This document shows, piece after piece, positions 1 through 8,440 of a stretch of DNA of 64,000 nucleotides; position 1 is the stretch's first letter, and the number at the start of each line of letters is the position of its first letter. This DNA comes from Acinetobacter sp. MB5 (GTDB lineage: Bacteria > Pseudomonadota > Gammaproteobacteria > Pseudomonadales > Moraxellaceae): NCBI RefSeq assembly GCF_003261585.1, contig NZ_POVU01000004.1:209092-273091 (forward strand). Reading direction: 5' to 3'. The notes below the pieces were generated by a model. It did no database searches. It worked only from the letters and a program-made list of their open reading frames with translations, and was not told the DNA's origin. A program made the translations under genes and the position numbers.

Positions 1-912
1 CAATGGGTATCCACCATATAAAGCTTCATAATAGGCGTAATTTAAGGCATTTTCCCACTGGTGTGCGACCACAATGTCTGTATATCGAGACAGAAAATCT
101 GAGATTTTATATCTCCCTTCAACCGTCATCACATTATCTCGAACAAGATCAGTCCGACCAATAAAATTGAAAAATGCCAATCTGTCTTTTTTATCATAGG
201 TATTACATAAATAGACATGCTCTATACAGTCTTTATTTTCACGATACAGTTTTTCGCAGATCAAGACTGGAATATAGCAGGTCTTCACAATATCTCGATT
301 TGCTTCAAAATTAGAGACACGTTTTTTGCCCACTCTAGGCTGATAACCAAATGTAATCTGATTGCCTTTGAGCTGCTCAATCGACTTATCTAAAAAAATC
401 GGAGACCAAATATGCGGTAAAATCGTGATCGGGCAGCGCAACATGATTGAAAAATAAGACTTACATGTATTTTCATGTTGAGGGATTGTCCAAACTGCAT
501 CGAATTCTGCACCATTAAAAAAACGCCCACCTTTCTGATCGAAGAGAAAAGACTGCATTTCTAAAACAAAATCATTGCCGATTCTATAACTTACAACTTT
601 CCCACCTCGGTCATGCACTGCCTTGGCATGCTCAGGCTCAATAATCACTGTTCCTTCAATAAGCAGATCTAATTGCCCTGCAACATCATTCAAATTTTCA
701 AACTCAATGCCCAACTCATCGAGCATCAGCCCTCCGTGAGGCTCTGATTTATTCCCCAAATAAACAATGCTCACTTTTTTAATAAAAGGAATTTTTTTCA
801 ATAAAAAATATAAGAAAAAGATGTTCTGCAATGCACCATTGGCAAAAATATCACTTACAGATCCCTCATCAAGATGAAAACTAATCCCAACATATAAATC
901 TTTATTCTTCAT
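1..912 (-). CDS. DUF2827-family glycosyltransferase-like protein (C-terminus beyond the left edge)
   Basis: I translated this by eye from the reverse strand: an open frame of 304 codons starts at an ATG at 912 (MKNKDLYVGISF) behind an AAAGGT ribosome binding site and leaves the window at base 1 without a stop. The sequence matches my memory of DUF2827 proteins of Burkholderia and relatives: an N-terminal ICS/GIS strand, a LPHIWSP motif near residue 165, a later NRDIVKTCYIPVLICE stretch, and a C-terminal HQWENALNYAYYEALYGGYP block. The E-A-L-Y-G-G-Y-P-L pattern resembles the donor-binding loop of GT-B glycosyltransferases. It lies just downstream of the autotransporter on the same strand, separated by a hairpin terminator. 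A role in glycosylating that Ser-rich adhesin is inference; the reaction is unknown. Confidence 0.8.
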   Translation of the reverse strand, partial: MKNKDLYVGISFHLDEGSVSDIFANGALQNIFFLYFLLKKIPFIKKVSIVYLGNKSEPHGGLMLDELGIEFENLNDVAGQLDLLIEGTVIIEPEHAKAVHDRGGKVVSYRIGNDFVLEMQSFLFDQKGGRFFNGAEFDAVWTIPQHENTCKSYFSIMLRCPITILPHIWSPIFLDKSIEQLKGNQITFGYQPRVGKKRVSNFEANRDIVKTCYIPVLICEKLYRENKDCIEHVYLCNTYDKKDRLAFFNFIGRTDLVRDNVMTVEGRYKISDFLSRYTDIVVAHQWENALNYAYYEALYGGYPL

Positions 913-950
913 TGAATTACCTTTTTATTTTATGCCTTTAAAAATTAAAA

Positions 951-978
951 AATAGTAGAGTCCTTAGACTCTACTATT
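951..978 (-). terminator. Rho-independent terminator between the autotransporter and the DUF2827 gene
   Basis: The minus strand carries AATAGTAGAGTC, a four-base loop TAAG, and the exact complement GACTCTACTATT, followed by TTTTTAATTTTT. This is a perfect 12-bp stem with a T-run. It lies 40 bases after the autotransporter stop and about 40 bases before the DUF2827 start, so the downstream gene is either expressed by read-through or from a promoter near the hairpin. Confidence 0.85.
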
Positions 979-1017
979 TAATCTGTCTATAAAAAATACT
1001 GGATTACGAACATTTAT

Positions 1018-2361
1018 TTATTTCCAAGTATAAGAAACACCAGCTCCTACAGCGGTTGTATTGGCATCATTTAACCCGCTAGATACTGAGCCTTTGATTG
1101 CAAAACCATTTTCGAAATAATGACTTGCACCAATTGCAATTGCAGATTGACTATCAAAATATCCATAGCCCATACCAAAGCTCGTCGCACCAGCTTCAGC
1201 AGGAGTTGGAATATTATTCATAGCCGCAATACCAGCAATACCCTGCGCTGCTATTTTTCTATTGTTATTCATTTGATTTGTTAAATCTTTATATGAAGAA
1301 CTATTACGGAATGTTTCATCAATACTATTTACAGCCGCTACCGCTGTAGATGCCGATTCTGCTGCTGAGGTTGCCGAACTTGCAGAGGCTGTTGCTGAGG
1401 TAGAAGCTGAACTTGCATAACTGCCTGCTACAGTCGCTGAACTCGCTGATGATACTGCAGAGGTAGAGGCTGAAGATGCAGAAATAGCAGCTGCACTTGC
1501 AGAACTGCCTGCTAGAGTCGCTGAACTCGCTGATGATACTGCTGATGTAGAGGCTGCATCTGCGTAACCACCAGCTAGAATTGCTGAACTTGCAGATGAT
1601 ACCGCTGAGGTCGACGCTGCATCTGCATAACCGCCTGCTAGTGTTGCTGAACTGGCCGACGATACTGCTGATGTAGAGGCCTGTGTCGCTGAATTAGCAG
1701 ATGCCGTTGCTGAGCTCGCTGATGATACCGCTGAGGTCGATGCTGCATCAGCATAACCACTTGCTAGTGTTGCTGAGCTCGCAGATGCTGTCGCCGAAGT
1801 TGATGCTGCTCCAGCATAATATGCTGAACTTATAGCCCAATCACTTGATACAGTCGCCGAACTTGCTGATGCTGTCGCTGAGCTTAAGGAGTCTGTTGCC
1901 GAACTTGCTGACGCTGTTGCTGAGCTAGCCGAGTTCGTTGCTGAACTGGCTGATGAGATCGCAGCTGTCGAAGCAACAACAGCTGAACTTTGTGAGTTCG
2001 TCGCTGAACTTTGTGATGCAATTGCTGAACTTAAAGAATTTGCTGCAGAACTAGCGGAAGCTGTCGCCGAGCTAGCAGATGCCGTTGCTGAGCTTGCTGA
2101 TGACACTGCCGCAGTTGATGCTGTATCTTCTGAAGTACATAATGCTGATACAGTAGCTGAGCCTAAAATAGGTATATATGCACTTAGATCAGCTAGACAG
2201 TCAGCATGTGCTGTTTGTACTCCCCCCATTAAAGACAATACGGTTGTTGCTGCCAACAAAGTTTTCTTACTGGATTTTTTCCCTTTGGCTTTTGCTATTT
2301 CTGATACGGCTGTAAATGATTGGGTGAGTTCATCCCACACCAATCGATAAAATTTATTCAT
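1018..2361 (-). CDS. Trimeric autotransporter adhesin with ESPR signal and Ser/Ala-repeat passenger
   Basis: 447 residues when started at the second in-frame ATG (2361), chosen because it begins MNKFYRLVWDELTQSF, the classic extended signal peptide region (ESPR) start, and has GAAGGG at the right distance. Residues 1-55 form the ESPR and hydrophobic signal ending in TAHA. Residues about 80-340 are almost only Ser, Ala and Thr in seven-residue ASSATAS-like units. Residues about 341-375 are a stalk (DLTNQMNNNRKIAAQGIAG) and the last 70 residues are a YadA-type beta-barrel anchor ending in SYTWK. The family (type Vc secretion) makes trimeric surface adhesins. The head domain seems to be missing or replaced by the Ser/Ala repeat. 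Neighbours are a divergent LuxR regulator and a downstream glycosyltransferase-like gene. Confidence 0.9.
   Translation of the reverse strand: MNKFYRLVWDELTQSFTAVSEIAKAKGKKSSKKTLLAATTVLSLMGGVQTAHADCLADLSAYIPILGSATVSALCTSEDTASTAAVSSASSATASASSATASASSAANSLSSAIASQSSATNSQSSAVVASTAAISSASSATNSASSATASASSATDSLSSATASASSATVSSDWAISSAYYAGAASTSATASASSATLASGYADAASTSAVSSASSATASANSATQASTSAVSSASSATLAGGYADAASTSAVSSASSAILAGGYADAASTSAVSSASSATLAGSSASAAAISASSASTSAVSSASSATVAGSYASSASTSATASASSATSAAESASTAVAAVNSIDETFRNSSSYKDLTNQMNNNRKIAAQGIAGIAAMNNIPTPAEAGATSFGMGYGYFDSQSAIAIGASHYFENGFAIKGSVSSGLNDANTTAVGAGVSYTWK
1342..2124 (-). repeat. Degenerate Ser/Ala coding repeat of the adhesin passenger
   Basis: DNA encoding heptad-like ASSATAS units, with a higher-order 21-codon unit (starting GYADAASTSAV and ending SSATLAG) present about three times near 1500-1790. 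Repeat units have varied codons, so they are old enough to have drifted, yet the longest copies are close enough for slipped-strand expansion. Confidence 0.8.
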
Positions 2362-2646
2362 TATCGTACCCTTCAAATTTATTTATAAGTTTTATAATTC
2401 TCTTTTTTTAAATAAATGAATCACATCCCTAGAAACAAGTAATTTATAAGTGCACATTCCAAACAATAAATATATATATTAAACATATTTTTTAAAACAG
2501 AATTAAATCAATATAAAACATAGATTTATTTTTAATAAAAATTTTTAAATTTTTAAGTATTAATTAAGTGAAAAATACTTAAAATTTGGTATTTAAATAA
2601 CCAATTCCAGTGATGATAATGTATCTAAAAATAAAAGGAATAAACT

Positions 2647-3285
2647 ATGTCTATGAAAGATTTTGCGCTTATATTTATGCATGATGAAACGCTTCGGATG
2701 CGATTAAATTTAATCCTTCTTCAAATAGGAATAAAATCTGAGAACATCCGTTTCACTGATCACCTGAATTATAGTTATGATAAAGACAATCTGCTGATTT
2801 GCTTTTTGGACTTAGACCATCCTAAGGGATATGATTTTTTATCAGATGTTCAAAAAAAAATTAAAAACATAAAAATATTAGCATTTTCCTCAAATGAAGA
2901 AGAAGAGAATTTTATTAAATGTATTGACCAAGGCATATCAGGTTATATTCTTAAACACAAAAGTGACATCGAAATGATGATCGCAATTAAGAATTTTTTA
3001 GAAGGAGGGTTTCCGATTGACCCGATCATGGGACACAATCTGATTCATAAATTAAAAAATAAAATCATTAAAAATCAAAGTAATGAAAATAATTTAATTT
3101 CAAAAAGAGAATCTATTATTCTCAGACTCATTGCTTCTGGTCTAAGTAATCGAGAGATTTCAGATAAGCTCTGTATATCTATTCATACAGTTGAATGTCA
3201 TCTTAAAAATATATATAAAAAGTTATCTGTAAATACGAGAACAAAGGCAATGATTAAAGCAAAACAAATTGGAATTTTATCATAG
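2647..3285 (+). CDS. LuxR-family response regulator (REC plus HTH), divergent from the adhesin
   Basis: 212 residues with an AAAGGAATAAACT ribosome binding site. Residues 1-125 look like a receiver domain: LLICFLDLDHPKGYDF holds the likely phospho-acceptor Asp (about residue 57-59), and GISGYILK is the usual beta5 Lys region. Residues about 148-210 are a LuxR/FixJ-type HTH (SKRESIILRLIASGLSNREI, then HTVECHLKNIYKKL). No histidine kinase gene is visible next to it. It starts 285 bases from the adhesin start on the opposite strand, so both promoters share this AT-rich spacer and the regulator probably controls the adhesin. The gene is very AT-rich and Lys/Ile-rich compared with the rest of the window, suggesting acquisition by transfer. 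Function as a regulator is sure; the target is inference. Confidence 0.9.
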   Translation: MSMKDFALIFMHDETLRMRLNLILLQIGIKSENIRFTDHLNYSYDKDNLLICFLDLDHPKGYDFLSDVQKKIKNIKILAFSSNEEEENFIKCIDQGISGYILKHKSDIEMMIAIKNFLEGGFPIDPIMGHNLIHKLKNKIIKNQSNENNLISKRESIILRLIASGLSNREISDKLCISIHTVECHLKNIYKKLSVNTRTKAMIKAKQIGILS

Positions 3286-3306
3286 TTTAAATCCCTTATA
3301 TTTATT

Positions 3307-3424
3307 AGTAGTATCTACTTTCATTATATTTAATTAACACATAAATTCCTTATTATTTTTAGTAGTATCTACTTTCACTATATTTAATTAGCACATAAAT
3401 TCCTTATTATTTTTAGTAGTATTT
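3307..3424. repeat. 54-bp tandem direct repeat (two full units plus a partial third)
   Basis: Units begin with AGTAGTATCTACTTTCA at 3307 and again at 3361, with a third start (AGTAGTATTT) at 3415: an exact period of 54. The first two units differ at only a few positions. It lies just after the LuxR regulator stop and before the IS remnant. No coding function; it may be a duplicated 3' end or a decayed mobile-element junction. Confidence 0.8.
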
Positions 3425-3519
3425 AATTTTATTAAATTATGAGTCCATACAATTAATAATATTTTTTATTTAAAAAAAATATTATATTTTAAATAGAAAT
3501 TAAATTAGGATGTATCCTC

Positions 3520-4150
3520 ATCTGGCTTTGCAGAAAATCAACATGCAAACAATGTAATCCATAGACTGATAATTTCGTGCCAGCTTATCAAATCGGGCGG
3601 CTAATCTCGCAAAGATATTTTCAGCTAAATACCATAAGCGATATAAGTACTTATCAAATTTTAATTTTTCTCTTCGTATCTGACCCCATTTAAATGATAG
3701 GCAAAATACATTGCTTCATTGTCAAGATCCTGATTTTTTCTGAATCTTCACCTTTTTTATGTGTAATCAGATAATTCATCTAACCTATTTCAGAGTTCAA
3801 CTGTCCTGCAACTTGGCTGGCATGGACTTCACTCCAGTGATTTTAAAATTAATCGATAATCCATACGCATCGGTTGCAAGAGGGACTTTGTAGTGCTTCC
3901 GCTTCTTGATTGTGTCATTGCTCGCTTTGAACCATGCCGAGCGATACCTGCCTGATGCAAGGTACGTCCTTCCTGAATACCCATTCTTGATCCAATATAC
4001 TTCGTAGTTTAAGAAAATATCCTACAGGTCCTACCGCCCCAAGGATTAGCGATTGTATGCCGTTTGCTGAGGACAAAATTCTTCATAAATTCACACGATG
4101 AGCGCTGGTGCATAATTTCTATAAGACGCTATCTAGGATATTTCTACTGT
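3520..4150 (-). pseudogene. Decayed IS5-family transposase remnant
   Basis: Reverse-strand translation gives typical IS5/IS427-group pieces in different frames. One is GIARHGSKRA followed by KHYKVPLATDAYGLSINFKI, the usual strand after the first catalytic Asp. Another is DNEAMYFAYHL. The C-terminal block reads YLAENIFARLAARFDKLARN followed by YQSMDYIVCMLIF, matching the E..F.RLK...R.ATRYDKLARN ending of these transposases. Frames are interrupted by stops and shifts, so no transposase can be made. I could not identify terminal inverted repeats or a target duplication. Confidence 0.75.
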
Positions 4151-4196
4151 AAAACTATACCGATATTTGCCACACTGAAAATTATTTAATCAGAAC

Positions 4197-4233
4197 AAAA
4201 AAGCCTGAGCGACCAACATCACTCAGGCTTTTT
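4197..4233 (-). terminator. Rho-independent terminator of the Ter operon
   Basis: AGCCTGAG and CTCAGGCT arms flanked by A5 and T5-6 on both sides, 22 bases after the last Ter gene's stop. Reading on the minus strand it ends GGCTTTTTTG. Confidence 0.9.
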
Positions 4234-4255
4234 AAAATCATTCTATTTTTTGATT

Positions 4256-4840
4256 TTAAAGATAATTCACCACATGTGGCACGATGTCATGCAAGGTACG
4301 ACCATTACAGGTTTCACCGAGTGCCGACATTTTCCATGCACCGTCATGGCGATAGACTTTGGCAATAATCAGCGCGGTATAGTTGCCTTTTGCAGACAAG
4401 TTATAGTGTGCGATTTGCTGATTGGTACTCTGATCGACCAAACGACAGAAGGCATTTTCCACTTTTTCAAAGGTTTGCCCACGGAAACTACTAATGGTAA
4501 ACACAATAGATTGAACATTGCTTGGCACTTGGCTCAAATCCACATGTACGACTTCGTCATCGCCATCGCCTGCACCTGTCAAGTTATCGCCTGAATGCAC
4601 AATACTGCCGTCACGGCTACGCAATTGCCCAAAATAGACATTGTCGACTTGGCGTTTATTGGCATCGAAGGTGATCGCTGAAACATCCAGATCAATGCTT
4701 TTATTGCCTCCACCAAACATACCAAACAAACCACCACTTTTAGCAACGTCCCAACCTGCACCTAAAAAGATTTTAGATAAGCTGGAACCGTCTTGTTTTT
4801 CTAGTGAGATTTTCTGACCTTTAACTAAGCTAATGCTCAT
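4256..4840 (-). CDS. TerD-superfamily tellurium/stress resistance protein (TerZ-like)
   Basis: 194 residues with an AGGA site 8 bases upstream. It has the TerD-fold start (ISLVKGQKISLEKQDGSSLS), a Gly-rich insert near residue 38 (GGLFGMFGGGN), a FDLD-equivalent SIDLDVSA, and the Ca2+-binding loop [11 protein letters not shown] near residue 85. The C-terminal GxxGRTL segment replaces the GFNGGL ending of its paralogs. It is the last gene of the operon. TerD-family proteins act in the cytoplasm at the membrane in tellurite, phage and colicin resistance; the biochemical role is not known. TerZ assignment rests on the insert and is tentative. Confidence 0.85.
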   Translation of the reverse strand: MSISLVKGQKISLEKQDGSSLSKIFLGAGWDVAKSGGLFGMFGGGNKSIDLDVSAITFDANKRQVDNVYFGQLRSRDGSIVHSGDNLTGAGDGDDEVVHVDLSQVPSNVQSIVFTISSFRGQTFEKVENAFCRLVDQSTNQQIAHYNLSAKGNYTALIIAKVYRHDGAWKMSALGETCNGRTLHDIVPHVVNYL

Positions 4841-4853
4841 TTTTTTTCCTATT

Positions 4854-5570
4854 TTATGATCGTTGGCCTAAATTAAGTACTGACGCCAACCAAGTAATAT
4901 AACTGTTGCGATTTCTCGAACAGATGATGACTTTACCATAGCCCTGAAACTTCAAAACCATGCCTTCGCCACTGGTGACACTATTTAACAAATTCCCCAA
5001 CATGCCACGATTTCGGGAACTTGGCATGCCAATGTTGTAGCTAAGCGATGAATCCCACGCCACGACATGCCCATTATCAATCACGGTTTCACCATTTTGC
5101 GGATTGACCTCAACTTCCATCAGCGTACCGCAACCTGAAATACACAGTTGCCCTTGCCCAGAAGTTTCCATCACTACAAAACCGCCATTGTCCCCAAACA
5201 GGCTACCGCCCAAGTTAGTCTGGACTTTAGCTTTGACATTGACCTGTTCGGTCGAGGCCACAAATGCACCGTCAGACAGTACATATTGCTGCTGACCAAT
5301 ATTTAAGATTTGCATGTCACCATCAAGGTTTGGAGACAATAAACATTCACCCGCACCAAACGACGCTTTAATTTCTTGCTGGAATAAAGATTCACCTGTG
5401 GTGAATTTACGCATCACGGACTGAAACAACCCTCCACGTAACTGGCCGCCCAACTCTAAGTTAGACTCCATCATCACCATGGCATCCGATTCACAGTAGA
5501 TCTTTTCACCCTGACGCATTGAGACATGTAAAAATGGTTCAGGGCTACCGACCAGATTAAATTCAGCCAT
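4854..5570 (-). CDS. AIM24/TIGR00266-family protein in the Ter operon
   Basis: 238 residues, starting behind AAGAGGATC. It shows the repeated beta-strand pattern of the AIM24/TIGR00266 tryptophan-RNA-binding-attenuator-like fold: VSMRQGEKIYCESDAMVMME at the start, SFGAGECLLSPNLDGDMQIL, VMETSGQGQLCISGCGTLME, and a C-terminal GEGMVLKFQGYGKVIICSRN. Such proteins often sit in Ter gene clusters but have no defined enzyme activity. Only 13 bases separate it from the TerZ-like gene and 12 from the vWA gene, so it is translated from the same mRNA. A structural or membrane-scaffold role in the Ter complex is inference. Confidence 0.8.
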   Translation of the reverse strand: MAEFNLVGSPEPFLHVSMRQGEKIYCESDAMVMMESNLELGGQLRGGLFQSVMRKFTTGESLFQQEIKASFGAGECLLSPNLDGDMQILNIGQQQYVLSDGAFVASTEQVNVKAKVQTNLGGSLFGDNGGFVVMETSGQGQLCISGCGTLMEVEVNPQNGETVIDNGHVVAWDSSLSYNIGMPSSRNRGMLGNLLNSVTSGEGMVLKFQGYGKVIICSRNRNSYITWLASVLNLGQRS

Positions 5571-5582
5571 CTTGTGATCCTC

Positions 5583-6866
5583 TTAATTTAAAATTTGTTT
5601 GGCTTTGGCTTGTTCCAGCCATTGTGGAAATTCTTGCAGCATCAGGTCGTAGAGTTCACTTTCAGGCAGGCTTTGCAAATGATCAATCGCAAAGAAATTG
5701 CAGTTGTCTACGACCCGATCGGTCAGCGTATCGAGCTTTTCCAAGACTCCATAACCCCGTCCACCAATCCCGATAAACTGCCAGAAAATCGGCTGATTGG
5801 AGTTTTCACGCAGCAAGCGTTTGATCTGAGCCGCACTGCCCACACCGCCATCGGAAATAAATACGATATAAACAGGTAAATCACTCGGCTGTTCTTTCAG
5901 GAAATATTGCACCACATCCTGTATCACCGCAGGTTCATTGTTGATACACGCACCTGCCTGCCATTTTTTATAACCGCCCTGTTCTTGGTTAATAAAATCG
6001 TGCAGGTTGTCCAGCGATACATCACTTAAACGTAAGGGACGTTCGGCAAATGCCCAACATTCAAAATTGGCATCATCATCAAAATTGACCGCCAGTGGCA
6101 TCACCCGATCCAGCACACGCTGCACATCACCACGGCGATACTGACCCAGCATTGAACCTGAATAATCCAGTACCAAAGCCACTCGTGCCTTCACGCCGAT
6201 GAGCTGATTTTTTTCCAGACTAATCAGAGACTTTTTGGTTAAGTCGAGCAGTTGTGGCGCAGTCGCCTGAATTTTATCGAGCACCACTTTTTTACGCAGA
6301 TCGACGGTTGAAATGGTCGGCGTTTTAGGCGGTGTCGGAGCCGCACTGACTTCAGCGCCAAAGTGTTCCACCAAGGTCTGTAAACCACCACCAAAGCCCT
6401 GACCAATCGCAGCCAGACGCCATAAATCATTTTTAAAATAGATTTCAATCAACATCAAAGCTTTTTCTTGGCGAAAGCTGCTACCAAGCAGGCGGTAACT
6501 GGCAACGACTTCAGACTTGCTGTTAATCAGCTCCACCACACCACTTTGAATATCGTGCATGCTGAGCTGTGGATTGTCCAATGTGGCACAGAACACCAGA
6601 CGGGAAACGGTGTTGGGATTGGTTTTGGCTAAATCAATTTGAAACTCATGAATACTGCCTGCCTGACTATAACGAACCTCTTTGTTTGGCGAACTCGGCT
6701 GATTATAGAACACCATGTAATCATCATGAATCAGTCGATCCCGCTGGTCTAAAGCAAAACAGGACAGATCAAGGTGATGTGGGGTATTGAATTGAACGCG
6801 TATACGAAATTGCTGTTGTTCGAATAAGTTTTTCAGCGGGAGCTTTTGCCCTGAGATGAGTTCCAT
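5583..6866 (-). CDS. TerF-like protein: TerD-like domain fused to a vWA domain
   Basis: 427 residues. Residues 1-175 resemble a TerD domain (HLDLSCFALDQRDRL, DDYMVFYNQPSSPN, ending GQGFGGGLQTLVEHFG) but the GDGDDE calcium loop is absent. Residues about 220-420 form a von Willebrand A domain with an intact MIDAS: DYSGSML (DxSxS) near residue 234, a conserved GGY..W block, and VFISDGG near residue 338. This arrangement is that of TerF/TerY-type proteins, thought to organise the Ter complex through metal-dependent binding. Upstream is a 94-bp gap to the TerE-like gene, which may hold a secondary promoter or processing site. Confidence 0.85.
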   Translation of the reverse strand: MELISGQKLPLKNLFEQQQFRIRVQFNTPHHLDLSCFALDQRDRLIHDDYMVFYNQPSSPNKEVRYSQAGSIHEFQIDLAKTNPNTVSRLVFCATLDNPQLSMHDIQSGVVELINSKSEVVASYRLLGSSFRQEKALMLIEIYFKNDLWRLAAIGQGFGGGLQTLVEHFGAEVSAAPTPPKTPTISTVDLRKKVVLDKIQATAPQLLDLTKKSLISLEKNQLIGVKARVALVLDYSGSMLGQYRRGDVQRVLDRVMPLAVNFDDDANFECWAFAERPLRLSDVSLDNLHDFINQEQGGYKKWQAGACINNEPAVIQDVVQYFLKEQPSDLPVYIVFISDGGVGSAAQIKRLLRENSNQPIFWQFIGIGGRGYGVLEKLDTLTDRVVDNCNFFAIDHLQSLPESELYDLMLQEFPQWLEQAKAKQILN

Positions 6867-6960
6867 GTGTATTGGTCTTGTCGATTAGCACTTGAAAAAC
6901 TGCGGCTAGACAGTCTTTCAAGTGCTAAAAGATTGCTCTTTTAGCACCGTGACAGCGTGG

Positions 6961-7539
6961 TTATACCGCTACGCCATAGCTCGCAGCCAATGCGCCCAAA
7001 CCGCCATTGAAGCCCTGACCAACAGCTTTGAATTTCCACTCACCGTTGTGACGGTACAATTCACCAAAAATCATTGCAGTTTCTGTGCTGCCATCTTCTG
7101 ACAAGTCAAAACGTGCCACTTCTTCGTTGGAATTGTCTTTGTTCAAGACACGGATATAAGCCTTGTCGACCTGACCAAAGTTTTGACCGTTTTGCTGACC
7201 TTCGTGAATGTTCACCGCAAAAATCACTTTTGCCACATCCGCAGGCACTTTGCCTAAATTAACCGATACAGTTTCATCATCGCCATCGCCTTCACCAGTA
7301 CGGTTGTCACCGTTGTGAACCACTGAGCCACAGTCTGACTGTTTTTGGTTAAAGAAAATAAAGTCGGCATCACGACGAACTTTACCACTTTCACTGACAA
7401 GGAATGCCACAGCATCAAGGTCAAATGCCTTACCATCAGTCACACGCGGGTTCCAGCCCAAACCAAGATCAACAAGGTTCATGCTCGGTGCGGTTTTCGA
7501 TAAGTTAATGTTGCCGCCTTTAGACAAGTTAATTGCCAT
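6961..7539 (-). CDS. TerD-family protein (TerE-like)
   Basis: 192 residues starting [15 protein letters not shown], the standard TerD/TerE N-terminus. It carries the domain hallmarks [21 protein letters not shown], the calcium-binding loop [15 protein letters not shown], and the ending [20 protein letters not shown]. It is about 65 percent identical by eye to the TerD copy at 7842-8417. In well-studied loci TerD and TerE are paired paralogs. Which one is called TerE is by position and therefore soft. Confidence 0.88.
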   Translation of the reverse strand: MAINLSKGGNINLSKTAPSMNLVDLGLGWNPRVTDGKAFDLDAVAFLVSESGKVRRDADFIFFNQKQSDCGSVVHNGDNRTGEGDGDDETVSVNLGKVPADVAKVIFAVNIHEGQQNGQNFGQVDKAYIRVLNKDNSNEEVARFDLSEDGSTETAMIFGELYRHNGEWKFKAVGQGFNGGLGALAASYGVAV

Positions 7540-7572
7540 GATTTAAATTTCCTTCTGCTGTATCAAATTAAA

Positions 7573-7824
7573 TTACTGTTGTTTTTTGCTATAAGAGATC
7601 GAAGATAAAACTGCCCAGACAATCAAGGCAATCCCGATCAAACCAGTGACCACTTCAGGCACATGCACACCCGTACCACTCGCGAGCATAATCAATGCCA
7701 GCGCGCCAATCGCATAGTGTGCACCATGCTCTAAAAATATATAGGCATCCAACGTGCCTTTTTCAACTAGGCAAATGGTCAGTGATCGAACAAACATCGC
7801 GCCGATCACCAAACCGAAAATGCT
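7573..7824 (-). pseudogene. 3' relic of a DUF475 (TerC-like) membrane protein gene
   Basis: Reverse-strand translation gives SIFGLVIGAMFVRSL, TLDAYIFLEHGAHYAIGALA and HVPEVVTGLIGIALIVWAVL, matching my memory of the last 75-80 residues of DUF475 integral membrane proteins (about 350 residues). In-frame reading upstream meets a TGA at 7825-7827, only 15 bases after the TerD stop, so the first three quarters are gone. A TTG at 7812 could start a 79-residue fragment, but no good ribosome binding site precedes it. DUF475 genes commonly sit in Ter loci. I read it as a deletion relic, not a functional small protein. Confidence 0.75.
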
Positions 7825-7841
7825 TCATGTAGCCTGTTCAG

Positions 7842-8417
7842 TTAGATATTGATGCCATATTGATGGCACATCATGCGTAGACCACCTGCATAACCTTGCC
7901 CAACTGCACGGAACTTCCATTCGCCGTTGTGACGATACAACTCACCAAACACCATTGCGGTTTCAGTTGAATAATCTTCATTTAAGTCGAAACGCACAAT
8001 CTCATGTTGTGAAGCATTATTTACGATGCGGATAAAAGCATTTTGCACCTGACCGAAGTTTTGGCGACGCGCTTCTGCATCGTGAATGGTCACGGTAAAA
8101 ATGATTTTTTGTACATCGGCAGGTAAACGGGTTAAATCAATTTTTAAGCTTTCATCATCGCCATCACCCGCACCTGTGCGGTTGTCGCCAGTGTGTTCGA
8201 CTGAACCTTCAGGTGAACGCGGTTGGTTATAAAAGATAAAATCGTGTTCGCCACGTACTTTGTCGTTCGCACCCAATAAAAATGCCGAAGCATCCAAATC
8301 AAAGTCCACGCCATCGGTTGCACGTGCATCCCAGCCCAAACCCACAAGTACTTGAGTCAATGACGGATCAGTTTTGCTGAGTGAAAGATTGCCGCCTTTA
8401 TTTAATGTAATGGCCAT
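7842..8417 (-). CDS. terD: TerD-family tellurium/stress resistance protein (TerD)
   Basis: 191 residues with the canonical start [41 protein letters not shown], calcium loop [15 protein letters not shown] and ending [20 protein letters not shown]. It is full length for the family. It lies 23 bases after the TerA-like gene, and 17 bases before the DUF475 relic. TerD is a cytosolic Ca2+-binding beta-sandwich protein that works with TerC-type membrane proteins; here the local membrane partner is broken, so it would need one from elsewhere or do without. Confidence 0.9.
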   Translation of the reverse strand: MAITLNKGGNLSLSKTDPSLTQVLVGLGWDARATDGVDFDLDASAFLLGANDKVRGEHDFIFYNQPRSPEGSVEHTGDNRTGAGDGDDESLKIDLTRLPADVQKIIFTVTIHDAEARRQNFGQVQNAFIRIVNNASQHEIVRFDLNEDYSTETAMVFGELYRHNGEWKFRAVGQGYAGGLRMMCHQYGINI

Positions 8418-8440
8418 TTTATTGTTTCCTCTAATTTCAA

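Larger units (their letters stand above)
3286..4255. other. 970-bp gene-free stretch between the LuxR regulator and the Ter operon
   Basis: It holds the 54-bp tandem repeat (3307-3424), a highly AT-rich segment (3425-3515), a broken IS5-family transposase (about 3520-4150) and the Ter operon terminator (4197-4233). I see no intact gene. It marks the border between the AT-rich accessory patch and the core-like sequence. Confidence 0.7.

Noticed and set aside
1342..2124. Regular repeats that could look like a CRISPR array
   Set aside because: They are in-frame coding Ser/Ala units with no constant repeat/unique spacer pattern and no cas genes nearby.
3307..3424. 54-bp repeats as a small CRISPR or plasmid iteron set
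   Set aside because: Units are directly adjacent without spacers, only two and a half copies, and no Rep gene is present.
4250..4594. Plus-strand open frame over the TerZ-like gene
   Set aside because: It is antisense to a clear TerD-family gene and has no family features or ribosome binding site.
7573..7812. 79-residue membrane protein as a functional gene
   Set aside because: It equals only the C-terminal end of DUF475, begins at a TTG without a site, and the in-frame upstream sequence hits a stop at once.
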